DNA of 64,000 nucleotides from Rhabdochlamydiaceae bacterium (GCA_019745395.1 JAIETG010000021.1:25887-89886), one strand, 5' to 3'; shown: positions 36,290 through 47,400, counted from the first letter of the stretch. Notes: generated from the letters alone by a model not told the origin. Program-made: numbers and translations.

Positions 36290-37555
36290 ATGTTGATTCA
36301 AGATTCTGTTAATCCTTCTTCTCAAGTCTCAATCAGTTCTTGTGATGTTTCTGATCAGAGTGTGGAAAATTTACGTCTACTAGTCAATATGCTATGCCCA
36401 TGTGATGCTATAAAAAAAGAGGCTTTTTTAAATAAGTGGGATCTTTATAAGGCAATATTTCAGAAGGTTTTTTCTTCTTATGACACTCAAAATATGTCAG
36501 AAATTTTTCAGAAAATGTTTTCTTCCCCATCCGATAAATCGGTTATTATCCTTACAGATTTAGAGCCAGATGATAGAAGAGCTTTAGAAATCGCTACCTC
36601 TTATTTTGATAACAAATATATTCTTTTCGTTGGATGTTCTTTAGCTCATTCAGGAAGAAAAACAGCATTGACTAGAGTACATTTGGATAAATTAGGTGCT
36701 GAGGAAGTTCCGGTTGTTCAAGGTACAGGCGGAGATCTTTTTTCTTATGGTACGGTTTCTTCGATGAAGGCTGCTATAACGTATTTGCAAGAAGGCGTAG
36801 GGATTTTAGGGGATAGGGAACTACAAGAGATCAATTTAAGGCCTTATTCTTCTTTGGCGCTGCAAAATAGTTTGGCAGAAGCTTTGGATAAAGCTGATCC
36901 CAAGAGTATAGATTTTATAATTTTAGCTCCTCCGACAGATCTGGTGCAGGTTTTGAAAAAAGAACCTAAAATTGCCGAAAAAATCAGGTCTATACACATA
37001 ATGGGAGGCTGGTTTGAAAAAGAGGGGAAAAAATATACATCTTACAATTTTGATATGGATATAGATGCGGCAGCTGATTTGATGGCCATGGAAAATATTC
37101 CTATGTACTTGTATTCTTCCCATCTTCTAAAAAATACATTCGGAAGATCTGTTAATCGAGATAATTTTCCTGCTGTGATTGACATCATAGAAAAATGCAC
37201 GCCCTATCTTGGCTTTTTGCAAGATTCTCAGAATGCGACGATTCACTGGAATGAACATGTTATGAAAACCATTGTGGAACTGGAGAAAATTATAGGTCCT
37301 TATAAAGATCATCAATTTACTCCTGCGGATCTATGTCCTGTTATAGGTATGATAAATCCACAATTTGTCAAAAGTTATGAACCCATATCGATACAGATAG
37401 ACCGATCTCATAGCAAGCAAAGCTCCTGTGAAATGTATGTGGAAAATAATCCTAACTCTTCTATAAGGCTTGTCACTGATATTGACTTGGACATTTTTCA
37501 AAAAGAAATTCAACTTGCTTATTTGCGTCATCTTCTAAAGGATTTATATAGATAG
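36290..37555 (+). CDS. Nucleoside-hydrolase-like protein
   Basis: 421 residues from the ATG at 36290 (a GTG at 36281 is an alternative). After a variable 80-residue N-terminus comes VIILTDLEPDDRRALEIA, like the calcium-binding DTDPGxDDAxA of inosine-uridine nucleoside hydrolases. Further on are LAPPTDLVQVL (like GPLTNLA), IHIMGGWFEKEGKKYTSYNFDMDIDAAADLM (like MGG...EFNxxxDPEAA) and TPADLCPVIGMINP (the late catalytic Asp position, with A in place of the usual His). N-glycosidic activity on nucleosides is plausible, but the active-site variants leave the substrate open. No signal peptide. Confidence 0.7.
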   Translation: MLIQDSVNPSSQVSISSCDVSDQSVENLRLLVNMLCPCDAIKKEAFLNKWDLYKAIFQKVFSSYDTQNMSEIFQKMFSSPSDKSVIILTDLEPDDRRALEIATSYFDNKYILFVGCSLAHSGRKTALTRVHLDKLGAEEVPVVQGTGGDLFSYGTVSSMKAAITYLQEGVGILGDRELQEINLRPYSSLALQNSLAEALDKADPKSIDFIILAPPTDLVQVLKKEPKIAEKIRSIHIMGGWFEKEGKKYTSYNFDMDIDAAADLMAMENIPMYLYSSHLLKNTFGRSVNRDNFPAVIDIIEKCTPYLGFLQDSQNATIHWNEHVMKTIVELEKIIGPYKDHQFTPADLCPVIGMINPQFVKSYEPISIQIDRSHSKQSSCEMYVENNPNSSIRLVTDIDLDIFQKEIQLAYLRHLLKDLYR

Positions 37556-37771
37556 GTTTATCGAGTTCTTCTGTTATCTACAAAATACGAAAGTAAGATG
37601 TAGTCAGTTAGAGGGGAAATCCTCATTAGACCCGAGATTGATCGGGCAATAGCTACAGTAGTATTTTCTCTTGTTTCAGAGGTTTCCTTAGTTTCCTGCG
37701 ACGACCCTAGAGTTGTTTATCTAATATAAAGCCTCTAAGTCAAGCCACCAGCTCTCTAATATTTAAGAATT

Positions 37772-38524
37772 TTAATCGTCACGATGGACTGATAGCGCTC
37801 CAAAGGCTTGAGAAACAGGCATAAGCTCGATGCGGTTGATGTTAACATGAGCTGGCGCATTCATGCAAAAAAAGATCGTTTCTGCTATGTCTTTTGCTGT
37901 TAGAGGATTTGCTTTGTCATAGAGCTTGTTGACCTTTTGGAGGTCTCCTTTAAAGCGTACTTCAGAAAATTCAGTTTCTCCGGTAAGACCTGGTTCTATA
38001 CAGCTAACCCTTACGGAGGTTCCTAAAAGATCTGCGCGTAGATTCATGGAAAATTGGTGCACAAAGGCTTTTGTTGCACCGTAAACGTTACCTCCAGGAT
38101 ATGCATAAGTACCTGCAATTGATCCCAAATTAATGATATGGCCATGCTTTCTTTTTACCATAGAAGGCAGTACACATTGCGTGCAATATAAGAGGCCTTT
38201 TATATTTAGATCGATACATCTCTCTAGGTCTGCTAAATTGGCATCTTGGGCCTTGTCAATGCCAAAAGCTGCTCCTGCATTATTGATAAGTACGTCTATG
38301 GGACGATTTTGTTCTATACGCTCAAAAGAGTTTTGTAGGGCTTCTTTTTCTGTGATATCTAGGGTAATAATAGAAACATGTCCTGAAAGTTCTTTTTCTA
38401 GGGTTTGCAGTTTTTCTATTCTTCTAGCTATTAAAGTAACGTAGTATCCTTTTTTGACTAAAAGACGGGCAGTTGCTGCCCCAATTCCTGCTGAGGCCCC
38501 GGTAATGACGACATGTTCTGTCAT
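37772..38524 (-). CDS. ydfG: YdfG-like SDR (NADP-dependent 3-hydroxy acid dehydrogenase)
   Basis: 250 residues. TGASAGIGAATARLL at the N-terminus, NNAGAAFG, NLGSIAG, YGATKAF catalytic pair. The C-terminal part closely follows E. coli YdfG (GNVYGATKAFVHQFSMNLR, IEPGLTGETEFSEVRFKGD, PAHVNINRIELMPVSQ). YdfG oxidises L-serine, L-allo-threonine and related 3-hydroxy acids and reduces malonic semialdehyde. Ribosome binding site AAGGAG precedes the ATG on the minus strand. Confidence 0.88.
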   Translation of the reverse strand: MTEHVVITGASAGIGAATARLLVKKGYYVTLIARRIEKLQTLEKELSGHVSIITLDITEKEALQNSFERIEQNRPIDVLINNAGAAFGIDKAQDANLADLERCIDLNIKGLLYCTQCVLPSMVKRKHGHIINLGSIAGTYAYPGGNVYGATKAFVHQFSMNLRADLLGTSVRVSCIEPGLTGETEFSEVRFKGDLQKVNKLYDKANPLTAKDIAETIFFCMNAPAHVNINRIELMPVSQAFGALSVHRDD

Positions 38525-38669
38525 GCTTTTCTCCTTAAAAAGATCAGATTACAAAAGGATTCTGATCTTGAAAAGGTTTTTTTGTAAAAAAAAAGGCCCC
38601 CCTTTGCTTATTGCATTAGAGAGCCCTGTAGGATCACATTAATATGTGTCCTACGCGGAAAAGCAGGGT

Positions 38670-39179
38670 TTACGCACATTGTCTACGAGCGCGAGCGTTA
38701 ACTCCCGCATCGAAAAAAGTTCCTTCTGCAATTTCTGTGAGTTTTTTATCCATGTCGCCTTCTTCTTGGCTCGATGTATCTAATAACTCAATGATATGCT
38801 TAAGATCGAAATGCTTTGCAAATGACTTGAGATTTCCATAACACGCCATCTCATAGTGTTTAATCTTTTGCATACTCATGATAATTGCAGCGTCTTTTGT
38901 CGCAGCATCATGACAATGTTGCCAGCCTTTCCGAGATTCTTGAAGAATGTTTTTTAAAGCAGCGCTTTCGCCGGGAACGAGCTTTTCATCAAATTCCGCA
39001 GCAATTTCTTCAAGTCTACAGATTTGAGCCATGGTTTCTTGAAGATGAAGTTTTAAATATTTTTTTAGCTTAGTGGAAGATGCTGCTGCAGTTAGCTGGG
39101 GCAATGCTCGTACTATGTGTCGTTCTGCATTATACATCCTTTTGAGCTCTTCCATAAAAAGCGCATAGAAGTCTTTCAT
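38670..39179 (-). CDS. DUF892 (YciE/YciF-like) ferritin-like protein
   Basis: 169 residues, all helical. The opening LFMEELKRMYNAERHIVRALPQL and later CRLEEIAAEFDEKLVPG, MQKIKHYEMACYG match the four-helix DUF892 family, with Glu and His positions suitable for a di-iron site. These proteins are linked to stress responses in other bacteria; a role here is inferred. Ribosome binding site GGGGAG precedes the ATG. Confidence 0.88.
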   Translation of the reverse strand: MKDFYALFMEELKRMYNAERHIVRALPQLTAAASSTKLKKYLKLHLQETMAQICRLEEIAAEFDEKLVPGESAALKNILQESRKGWQHCHDAATKDAAIIMSMQKIKHYEMACYGNLKSFAKHFDLKHIIELLDTSSQEEGDMDKKLTEIAEGTFFDAGVNARARRQCA

Positions 39180-39309
39180 AAATATTCTCCCCTTGGAGTT
39201 TATTGCGTTTCTTTATACAGTCAATATAAACATTTTTCTATTTAAAAATCAAATGCGTCTATTGTTGTTGTATTAGTTATCTTGTTTATTTTAAGGGGAT
39301 TAATTATTT

Positions 39310-40476
39310 TTATTTAGAAAATGCCCATCTTAGAAGAGATTTTGAGGTAGATGTGTTTTTGGGAAAAGAACGGATCAGAAGATCCGCCATGCTTTCATGA
39401 GTTTTAAGCTCAGTAGTTGGGTTTTTAAGATGAAAATGGTCTAGCAGTCCATTGTGTAGTCCATGATGACATCTTTCGTCATGAAGTTGTTTTGCAAAAT
39501 CAAAAGAAAACTTGTGAAATCCTTGCTCTTTACCCAAACTTTCTAAGTGGGGACTTTGGGCAAGGCTGCATTTTTTAGCAAAGTAGCAATCGTGCTCTAC
39601 TTCAGCTATATAGATCTTTTGATCCTTTCTGTTAGCTAAGTACTTTCGAATATTCTGGCCTAAATCAAAATCCCATCCAGCAAATTTAGCGCAGTGCCAA
39701 AGAAACCAACCCTTGAACCCATGGGCGTGGCTGATGACTTCCAGCGAGGAAGGGCCTCGATCCCAATAGATGTTTTTTGGAAGCTCTTCTGTGGATATAT
39801 AGGGTAGTGCGGATGATAAAGCGATTGTGCCTAGAGAGTATGCCATTATCTGGTGGATAGCCCCTTTTTCTTTTTGTAGAGATTCTAGAGTTTTTGCAAG
39901 AACTTGACCGATTTCATCTACGTTTTTGGGTACAAACTGTGTGTTATCTTGTGTTTTGGTGTCATATTGGCTGATTAGAATGAATCGGATCCCGGGCATA
40001 TTAGGGTTTTTTGCTCGTTCTTTCATGTAGGAAGCGAGAAAAGGGTATATTCCTGTGATGTTGTCATCGTGCACGGAAAGGTTTCCGAGCAAGAAAACAA
40101 AATTTTGAGAAGCTTTTTGATGAGAAGGCTCAATAATGGAATAGTCTACTTTCATGGGATTTCCTTGCATTTCGATCGGCAAAGATTCCTTTTTCCAAAC
40201 AAAGTGCTTTCGAATTGCTGCATGATAGGGGAGATGGGGGTTGACTTGATAGGAAGGATCCCAAAAATGAGCAAAAAAATCTTTTTCTTTTTGTAGAATG
40301 TCTATGTGCTCTTGAGAAAGGCTTTTAGCTCTAGGAAGCATAACATCTTGAACAGGGGCACCTAAGCTGGTCTGGAAATTTTGCCAAAGTTTTGCGGCCT
40401 TATTAACAGGCTCCACAAACATTTCAGGAATTTGCCAGGAGAAATTAGAAGGTGATAATGCTGCTATAGTAGACAT
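39310..40476 (-). CDS. Alpha/beta-hydrolase-like protein, chlamydial type
   Basis: 388 residues. A nucleophile-elbow-like motif AYSLGT (Ser near residue 213) follows a strand (QIMAYSLG), with a later acid candidate in YIAEVEHDCYF and a histidine in HHGLHNG. The order Ser-Asp-His and spacing fit an alpha/beta hydrolase with a long N-terminal extension. No signal peptide. Substrate unknown; such solitary hydrolases are common in environmental chlamydiae and some are secreted. Confidence 0.6.
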   Translation of the reverse strand: MSTIAALSPSNFSWQIPEMFVEPVNKAAKLWQNFQTSLGAPVQDVMLPRAKSLSQEHIDILQKEKDFFAHFWDPSYQVNPHLPYHAAIRKHFVWKKESLPIEMQGNPMKVDYSIIEPSHQKASQNFVFLLGNLSVHDDNITGIYPFLASYMKERAKNPNMPGIRFILISQYDTKTQDNTQFVPKNVDEIGQVLAKTLESLQKEKGAIHQIMAYSLGTIALSSALPYISTEELPKNIYWDRGPSSLEVISHAHGFKGWFLWHCAKFAGWDFDLGQNIRKYLANRKDQKIYIAEVEHDCYFAKKCSLAQSPHLESLGKEQGFHKFSFDFAKQLHDERCHHGLHNGLLDHFHLKNPTTELKTHESMADLLIRSFPKNTSTSKSLLRWAFSK

Positions 40477-40986
40477 GTTTCCCTATGATTTTACATAAAA
40501 AATAGATGACTATAGTGAGGTTTTGCTTTTTTTGCAAAGGTCTTCTAAGAAAAACGAGCTATTAGTAAGGAAATAGATAGTTTTTAAAATTTTAATTAGA
40601 AGGCAATGTACGGCTGAAACAGTTTTGGAAAGAAACAGCCGAATTTACTGCAATCAAGTTTAGCATTAGTCAGACATTTTTGATTTGGGAGAGCAACCTC
40701 CAATTTTGGGTTAGCCAGTTTTTTGAGCTTACAGGAAGTGCCTGGAGTAAAGGCTTTGACAGCTGGCTTCCTTGGAGCATGTCTTCGGAATGACTTTCCG
40801 AATTTGCTTTAAAGAGACCCCGTTCTTCTCCTTAGAATTTTCAGATTAGGCTCCTTACATGTTTTCCTTTCTTTTTCAATCAAGGTGCTTGACCGAATAT
40901 TTACGAGCAACCTTGTGTTTTAAATATTTGTTTGATACTAAACCAATAGATGGGAATGTATTTTTAACAATCATTTATGGGTCTTC
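40477..40986. other. Intergenic stretch before the autotransporters
   Basis: 510 bases with no supported gene. It contains a 6-bp hairpin, CGGCTG (40611-40616) / CAGCCG (40636-40641). The autotransporter promoter is presumably near its right end, but I see no clear -35/-10 pair. Confidence 0.45.
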
Positions 40987-43900
40987 ATGTTCAAAAAAAT
41001 AGTCCAATTACTCATACCAGTTTCTCTTTGTTCTTTACAGGGGTTTGCGCAATGTGCCCTGGGAAATTCCTGCGTTACAAATAATACAGGAGACAATAGT
41101 GTCCAGGGAACTTTGGGATACTGCATAAACTATATCAACACGAACCCTGCAGGAACTAGAACGATTGATTTTGGAGATCTTTCCTCTTCCGAGTCCACCA
41201 TTACTTTGTCAGACAATTTGCCTCAGATTCTTACGTCTATGAATATTATAAATACTGGGTCGAATTCTCCCATTACCATTGATGGCGCATCAGCTTATTC
41301 TGTGCTCAATGTAGGTAATGGTCCAACTTTAACGATCAATTGTCAGCTTGCTATAGAAAATGCAGTCGCTCAAGGGTTGAGTTCCCAGCAAGGGGATGGA
41401 AGCGGAGGTGGCCTTGGTGCGGGAGGTGGCTTATTTATCAATTCTGATGCTGTCGTAATAATCAATGAACCCATAAGTTTTACAAATTGTTTATCTATAG
41501 GAGGTTCGGGAAGCGTCAGTATTGCAAATGGGGGAAAAGGAGGGGATGGAGGCGGCTGTAGTAGTTGTGGTGGAGGCGGGGGAGCTTCCGGTTACAATAC
41601 GGCAGGGAATCAGAATACCTGCAATACTGGTAACTCAGATGGAGGTTGCGGAGGTGGCGGAGGTGGGACGTGTAATAGCGGTACTTGCTGTGGGCATAAT
41701 GGAGGTAACGGATCTACTGGTGGAGAAGGAATTTCTCCTGCTGAATTTGCGGTAGGTGGGGGAAGTGGTGGCGGTGGAGGAGGAGGTGGAGGTTGTGGCG
41801 GAGGTGCATCCTGCGGGGGAACTGCCGGTACGGGGGGCAGTGGTGGACAGGGAGGAATGGGAGGGTACGGCGCTGGCGGTGGCGCCGGTGGTGGTGGCGG
41901 TGGCGGTGGTGGCGGTTGTGATCATGGACATTCCGCAAGTGGAGGATCTGGAGGGCTGGGTGGAGGTGCTGGGTATTTTGGAGGAACTGGTGGATCTGGT
42001 GACACCGGTAATGATAACTCGGGATCAGGAGGCAGCGGTGGAATTGGTGGTGGTGGTGCCGGACTTGGAGGTGCTATCTTTATCGCCGGAAATGGTACTT
42101 TGCAGGTCAATTCTGGGGTGGTTTTTAGCAATAATAACGCAGAGGGAGGGACGGGAGCTCACAATGGATCTGGAAGTGGGCGAGATATTTTTTTAAGCCG
42201 TGCAGTTACTGGAGATTCTACAGGACTGGCTTGGGATAGTTCGTCTCTTCAATTTAACATTATGGGATCAACTCCTGTTACTATTACCATTCCGAATGTT
42301 ATTGAGGGAGATAGTGTAGCTGGGCAGCTTGCAACTTCTTCGAGCATTTCTCTTTCGGGTTCAGCGCTTACTGTTGTTTTAGAAAATAACAATTCTCCTT
42401 CGTTTTGGCCTGCCGATAAAGTTCTTATCGGTTATAACACGAGTAGTAGCGCTCCTTATTATGACGGATCGACGCCTCATTTAGTATTAAACGCTCCTAA
42501 TGTATTAAACGGATCTCCGGGAATAAGCGGAACTCCTTCTCCTGTTGTTTATTTGAGTGGAACTCTTACCAATAATAGCGAGAGTAATCAAATAGCTGGC
42601 CTTGCCAATCCTTTTGAAAATCTTGAATATCAAATGCTGACTCTTAATTCTGCTTCTGTTTTGTGGATTGATTTATCTGCCAACGGTAATGCGAATACCT
42701 CTTACGAATATGGAGCGCCTGGTTATTCATCTCTTGGACAGATTTCAGGAGATGGTGATCTTGTGATTATGGGCTCAGGAACTCAGACCTTGAATTTGAA
42801 CAACTCTTCTAGCTTTACAGGAAAAATTTTAGTGGGATTATGCTTGAATGGCAGTTGTTCCTCAACAGAAACCACATGTATCATCAACGGTAGCATCCCT
42901 AATTCTGCAGACCCTTTAGTTTACTCAGGTGGGGTTCTTCTGGGTACCGGAGAAGTCGGCTCTACCAATGTCTACGGAATTGTGGGAGGAGGGGATCAAA
43001 CAATTCCCGGAAATCTAACGATTTATGATGAATTGTTATTGCAGCCAGATTCTGCTGTTCGGATCTTATTTGCGAACAATCGTGACAATTCCCATGTAAA
43101 TGTCATTGGAGACGCTCAGATTAATGATTCTGATGCTCTGCTTACGATTCTTCCAGGAACCGATGTTTTGAACTTAGAAAGAGGATCTTTTTTATCGGTG
43201 ACAGGCTCAATAATAGGATCTGGATTTAGGGGAGTTGACAGTAACTTGTTTTTTATGACAGGAGACCTTTCATTCTCTGAAGGAGCCTTTTATATTCAGC
43301 CAAGAGTTAGACCTTTAGATTCTCTTGTGGTGAACAATGACAATGCTAAAGCGGTTGGAGTTGCTCTAAGCTCGATTGCACGGGAAAAGGATCAAGCTTT
43401 TGTGCCTATTTTACAAGGGTTTACGTATTTTACGAGCCCTGAAGATTTAATAAATGCTTTAAATGAGATGCAGCCCGCTCTTTTGAAGGGGCAAGCACTG
43501 GCAGGAGAGAACAATGCTTTGAAAGTACAAGACGCTTTAAGCTTTCGCATGCAAAGTCTTTTAGATAGTGTGCACTGCTATTCCATAAAACAAAATGAGT
43601 GTGAGAAGAAAGACAAAACGGTGCATGTATGGTTAGATGGTTTTGGAGATATCTTGCATCAAAAATCTGTTTTCTTTCAGGGAAGTCCGCAGTTTGGATA
43701 TCAGACGAAAACTACAGGTGCAGTTCTTGGGATCGATGGCCATTTTGCTGAGCATTTTTATGCGGGAGCTCTTGGAGCGTATACGGGCTCTACGACGCAT
43801 TGGACTCAGAGTCAAGGAAACGGCAGCATTACCTCCGGATATGGAGGGATGTATTTTTCAGCTCTGGGGGATCTGTTTTATGGCAATGCTTCTTTGATGG

Positions 43901-44460
43901 GAGGTTTTGGTCATCTAACGGAACATAGAAAGATCGTATATCCTGGTATGAATGCAACGGCAAGTAATAGCCATGGAACCTCTCTTCTTCTTTCTCATAT
44001 CGATACGGGACTAAATTTTGGAGGTAGGGGATGGACTTTAAGGCCCTTTGATTCTTTAGACTACGTCACGCAGACAGAGCAGAAATTTACAGAAACAGGA
44101 GCTGGAGCGTTGAACTTATCCGTACGTAAGAACAATGCAATTTTGCTTCGCAATGAACTGGGACTACAGCTAGCCAGTTGCTTATGCTTCAAAGAAACTA
44201 CTTGGACATTTTCTCCTAAGATTAGTTGGATCCGAGAAGTACGTGTGCATGGAAAAAATTATACCGCCACATTTGCAGGGACAGATACTTCTTTTGTTGT
44301 TACGGGGTATTTTCCAGATCGCAGCCTAGTGTCTCCCGGAGCTTTGCTATCAGGGACAATGTTGCAAGGCTTACTGCATCTAGATCTTTACTATAACGGA
44401 GAGTTCGGACGGAAATTTTCAGATAACTCCTTTGGAGGAGAGCTTCGCTTTGGGTTTTAA
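40987..44460 (+). CDS. Polyglycine-rich Pmp-like autotransporter, copy 1
   Basis: 1157 residues. Signal peptide (KKIVQLLIPVSLCSLQGFAQ), a beta-helix-like start (NSVQGTLGYCINYIN..., TITLSDNLPQI), then about residues 139-362 dominated by Gly with runs of 6-9 Gly and scattered Cys. Single Pmp-type motifs follow: GGAIF and FSNNNA. A linker leads to the C-terminal beta-barrel (about 880-1157) that ends in GGELRFGF with terminal Phe, as in type V autotransporters. From codon 679 to the third-last codon the DNA is identical to copy 2. Surface adhesin or antigen is the likely role. Three bases separate it from the next gene. Confidence 0.88.
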   Translation: MFKKIVQLLIPVSLCSLQGFAQCALGNSCVTNNTGDNSVQGTLGYCINYINTNPAGTRTIDFGDLSSSESTITLSDNLPQILTSMNIINTGSNSPITIDGASAYSVLNVGNGPTLTINCQLAIENAVAQGLSSQQGDGSGGGLGAGGGLFINSDAVVIINEPISFTNCLSIGGSGSVSIANGGKGGDGGGCSSCGGGGGASGYNTAGNQNTCNTGNSDGGCGGGGGGTCNSGTCCGHNGGNGSTGGEGISPAEFAVGGGSGGGGGGGGGCGGGASCGGTAGTGGSGGQGGMGGYGAGGGAGGGGGGGGGGCDHGHSASGGSGGLGGGAGYFGGTGGSGDTGNDNSGSGGSGGIGGGGAGLGGAIFIAGNGTLQVNSGVVFSNNNAEGGTGAHNGSGSGRDIFLSRAVTGDSTGLAWDSSSLQFNIMGSTPVTITIPNVIEGDSVAGQLATSSSISLSGSALTVVLENNNSPSFWPADKVLIGYNTSSSAPYYDGSTPHLVLNAPNVLNGSPGISGTPSPVVYLSGTLTNNSESNQIAGLANPFENLEYQMLTLNSASVLWIDLSANGNANTSYEYGAPGYSSLGQISGDGDLVIMGSGTQTLNLNNSSSFTGKILVGLCLNGSCSSTETTCIINGSIPNSADPLVYSGGVLLGTGEVGSTNVYGIVGGGDQTIPGNLTIYDELLLQPDSAVRILFANNRDNSHVNVIGDAQINDSDALLTILPGTDVLNLERGSFLSVTGSIIGSGFRGVDSNLFFMTGDLSFSEGAFYIQPRVRPLDSLVVNNDNAKAVGVALSSIAREKDQAFVPILQGFTYFTSPEDLINALNEMQPALLKGQALAGENNALKVQDALSFRMQSLLDSVHCYSIKQNECEKKDKTVHVWLDGFGDILHQKSVFFQGSPQFGYQTKTTGAVLGIDGHFAEHFYAGALGAYTGSTTHWTQSQGNGSITSGYGGMYFSALGDLFYGNASLMGGFGHLTEHRKIVYPGMNATASNSHGTSLLLSHIDTGLNFGGRGWTLRPFDSLDYVTQTEQKFTETGAGALNLSVRKNNAILLRNELGLQLASCLCFKETTWTFSPKISWIREVRVHGKNYTATFAGTDTSFVVTGYFPDRSLVSPGALLSGTMLQGLLHLDLYYNGEFGRKFSDNSFGGELRFGF
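43021..44453 (+). repeat. 1,433-bp identical segment, copy A
   Basis: Covers the linker and beta-barrel coding part of autotransporter 1. The translated products agree at every residue with 46507-47939 and the DNA agrees at all rows compared. Upstream of 43021 the copies diverge quickly; downstream they differ at the last codons (ggg ttt versus gga ttc). Confidence 0.9.
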
Positions 44461-44478
44461 AAAATGGGGAATATAAAG

Positions 44479-47400
44479 ATGTTAAGAAAAGCGCTTCTCA
44501 GTTCAACTTGTCTTTACTGTTTATCGGCTGTGGCTTCTGATTATGAGATTGTGAACACTAATTCCGGATCGAACGAAGTGCAATACAGTCTTGGTTACAG
44601 GCTGGCTTCAATTACCTCAGGTAATAGTGGAATTATAGATCTATATCAGATCAATCTTTCTCCAAACATCAGTTTAATGGAAGCATTCGAGCCTGTTACA
44701 GGAAATGTCACAATCATCAATACGAGTAGTGCTCCTGAGGTTATAACTATATATGGGGGGAGTTCATTCCAAGGTTTTTATACAGCGCCAGGAAGCTCTC
44801 TTACGATATCTTGTCCTTTCACAATTGAGTACATGTCTGTACAGGGGCAAGCGGGAGACTCTCCGGGAGGTGGTGGTGGACTTGGTGCCGGGGCTGGTTT
44901 ATTTGTTTCAGCAGGTTCTAGTGCAACTATTTCTGGATCGAGTTCTATTCCTGTTGTTTTTCAAAATTGTGAAGTCATAGGGGGGGCTGGAGGGGCTCCA
45001 GGAGCTAATGGAGGATCCGGAGGATCCGGAGGCGAGCAAGGTGACTCTGGTATTGATGGTAATTCTGGAATAGGAGGTGGCGACGGTTCTGGTGTAGTAA
45101 CTGGAGGATCTGCTGGAGTTCTCGGTTCAGGAGGAAGCTCTCCATCTGCTGATTATGGAAAACCTGGGGGATCGGCAACTTCCGGAGGGAATGGATCAAA
45201 TGGCATTTATGGACAAGGTGGTGGTGGCGGTGGTTCTGGTGGTGGAGGAGGAGGTGGTGGTAGCGGTGGGGCTGCAGCTTTGACGTTGCCCAATACTTTG
45301 TTAGGGGGAATCGGGGGGAATGGTGCGGCTGGAGGAATTGGTGGTGGCGGTGGTTATGGAGGAGGAGGAGGTGGTGGTGGTGGAGGAGGAGGCGGAGGTG
45401 GTGCCGGTCAAACCACAGGTAGTGGAGGTCCGACAATTGCCGGCGGAAGCGGCGGAAGCCAAGGACAAGCTGGATTGGGAGGAACATTTGGAGGAAGCGG
45501 GGTAATTGGAAGTGATGGATCTTCAGGAGAAAGCTATGGAAATAGTTCTTCAAGTGCTTCCGGAGGGGCCGGTGGGAGTGGAGGAGCTGGGGGCGGTGGA
45601 GCTGGGCTTGGCGGGGCTATTTTTGTATCAGGAGATGCTTCTTTAACCTTAGGGAATGTTTTTTTTAGCAGTAATAGTGCTTTAGGAGGCTTAGGAGGAA
45701 GTGGAAATAATGGACAAGGAGTCGGTAATCATATTTTCCTTAGCTCCTTTTCCAATCAGACTAATGCTGTTGCCACCACTCCGGCTTCTTTAACCTTTGA
45801 TTTGGTGGATGGAAATACTGTAACAGTACCTGATGTAATTGGAGGCGATGGTGGGGGGGCAACGATCACTTTACAAGGAAGTGGAGGAACGCTAATTTTG
45901 CAATCGGGAGGAGTTAGTGGCGGAAGCTCGCCATCTGTTGGGTACCCTCTTGGCCCTATTTCTATTATAGATGGTACGTTAATAGCGGACTCTAGCTATG
46001 TTTTCAGTGGGGCTAATAATGATATAAACACTCTCGCTCCTCCTGTTTTTATCACGAATGGGACGTTAACAAATCAATATGACAATCAGATAGAAGGACT
46101 TGGTAATGGAGGATCTGTATCAAGTCAAACGCTACAGCTATCTTCAAGTTCTCATCTGTATTTAAATCTAAATAGCGGTAGTTACACCTATGGTCTTTCA
46201 GACAATTCAAGTAGTGGACAGCTAACAGGAAGCGGGACCCTTGCGGTCATTGGATCTGGAACGCAGACATTGAATTTGAACAATTCTTCTAGTTTTACAG
46301 GAAAGATCCTAGTTGGAAGCGCCAACTGTCTTAGTGGTAGTTGCACTTCAGGAAATACTACTTGTGTTATTAACGGTAGCATCCCCAATTCTGCAGACCC
46401 TTTAGTTTACTCAGATGGGGTTCTTCTGGTTACTGGAGAAGTTGGAGCTACTAATGTTTTCGGAATTGTGGGAGGAGGGGATCAAGCCAATCCTGGAAAC
46501 CTAACAATTTATGATGAATTGTTATTGCAGCCAGATTCTGCTGTTCGGATCTTATTTGCGAACAATCGTGACAATTCCCATGTAAATGTCATTGGAGACG
46601 CTCAGATTAATGATTCTGATGCTCTGCTTACGATTCTTCCAGGAACCGATGTTTTGAACTTAGAAAGAGGATCTTTTTTATCGGTGACAGGCTCAATAAT
46701 AGGATCTGGATTTAGGGGAGTTGACAGTAACTTGTTTTTTATGACAGGAGACCTTTCATTCTCTGAAGGAGCCTTTTATATTCAGCCAAGAGTTAGACCT
46801 TTAGATTCTCTTGTGGTGAACAATGACAATGCTAAAGCGGTTGGAGTTGCTCTAAGCTCGATTGCACGGGAAAAGGATCAAGCTTTTGTGCCTATTTTAC
46901 AAGGGTTTACGTATTTTACGAGCCCTGAAGATTTAATAAATGCTTTAAATGAGATGCAGCCCGCTCTTTTGAAGGGGCAAGCACTGGCAGGAGAGAACAA
47001 TGCTTTGAAAGTACAAGACGCTTTAAGCTTTCGCATGCAAAGTCTTTTAGATAGTGTGCACTGCTATTCCATAAAACAAAATGAGTGTGAGAAGAAAGAC
47101 AAAACGGTGCATGTATGGTTAGATGGTTTTGGAGATATCTTGCATCAAAAATCTGTTTTCTTTCAGGGAAGTCCGCAGTTTGGATATCAGACGAAAACTA
47201 CAGGTGCAGTTCTTGGGATCGATGGCCATTTTGCTGAGCATTTTTATGCGGGAGCTCTTGGAGCGTATACGGGCTCTACGACGCATTGGACTCAGAGTCA
47301 AGGAAACGGCAGCATTACCTCCGGATATGGAGGGATGTATTTTTCAGCTCTGGGGGATCTGTTTTATGGCAATGCTTCTTTGATGGGAGGTTTTGGTCAT

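Noticed and set aside
41635..42131. Open frames opposite or in other frames of the Gly-rich region of autotransporter 1
   Set aside because: They translate the complement of GGN repeats into Thr/Ser/Pro/His-rich strings with no start signals; the sense frame has a signal peptide and barrel.
45005..45553. 182-residue minus-strand frame rich in His and Leu opposite autotransporter 2
   Set aside because: It is the complement of the glycine repeats; composition is explained by them and there is no ribosome binding site.
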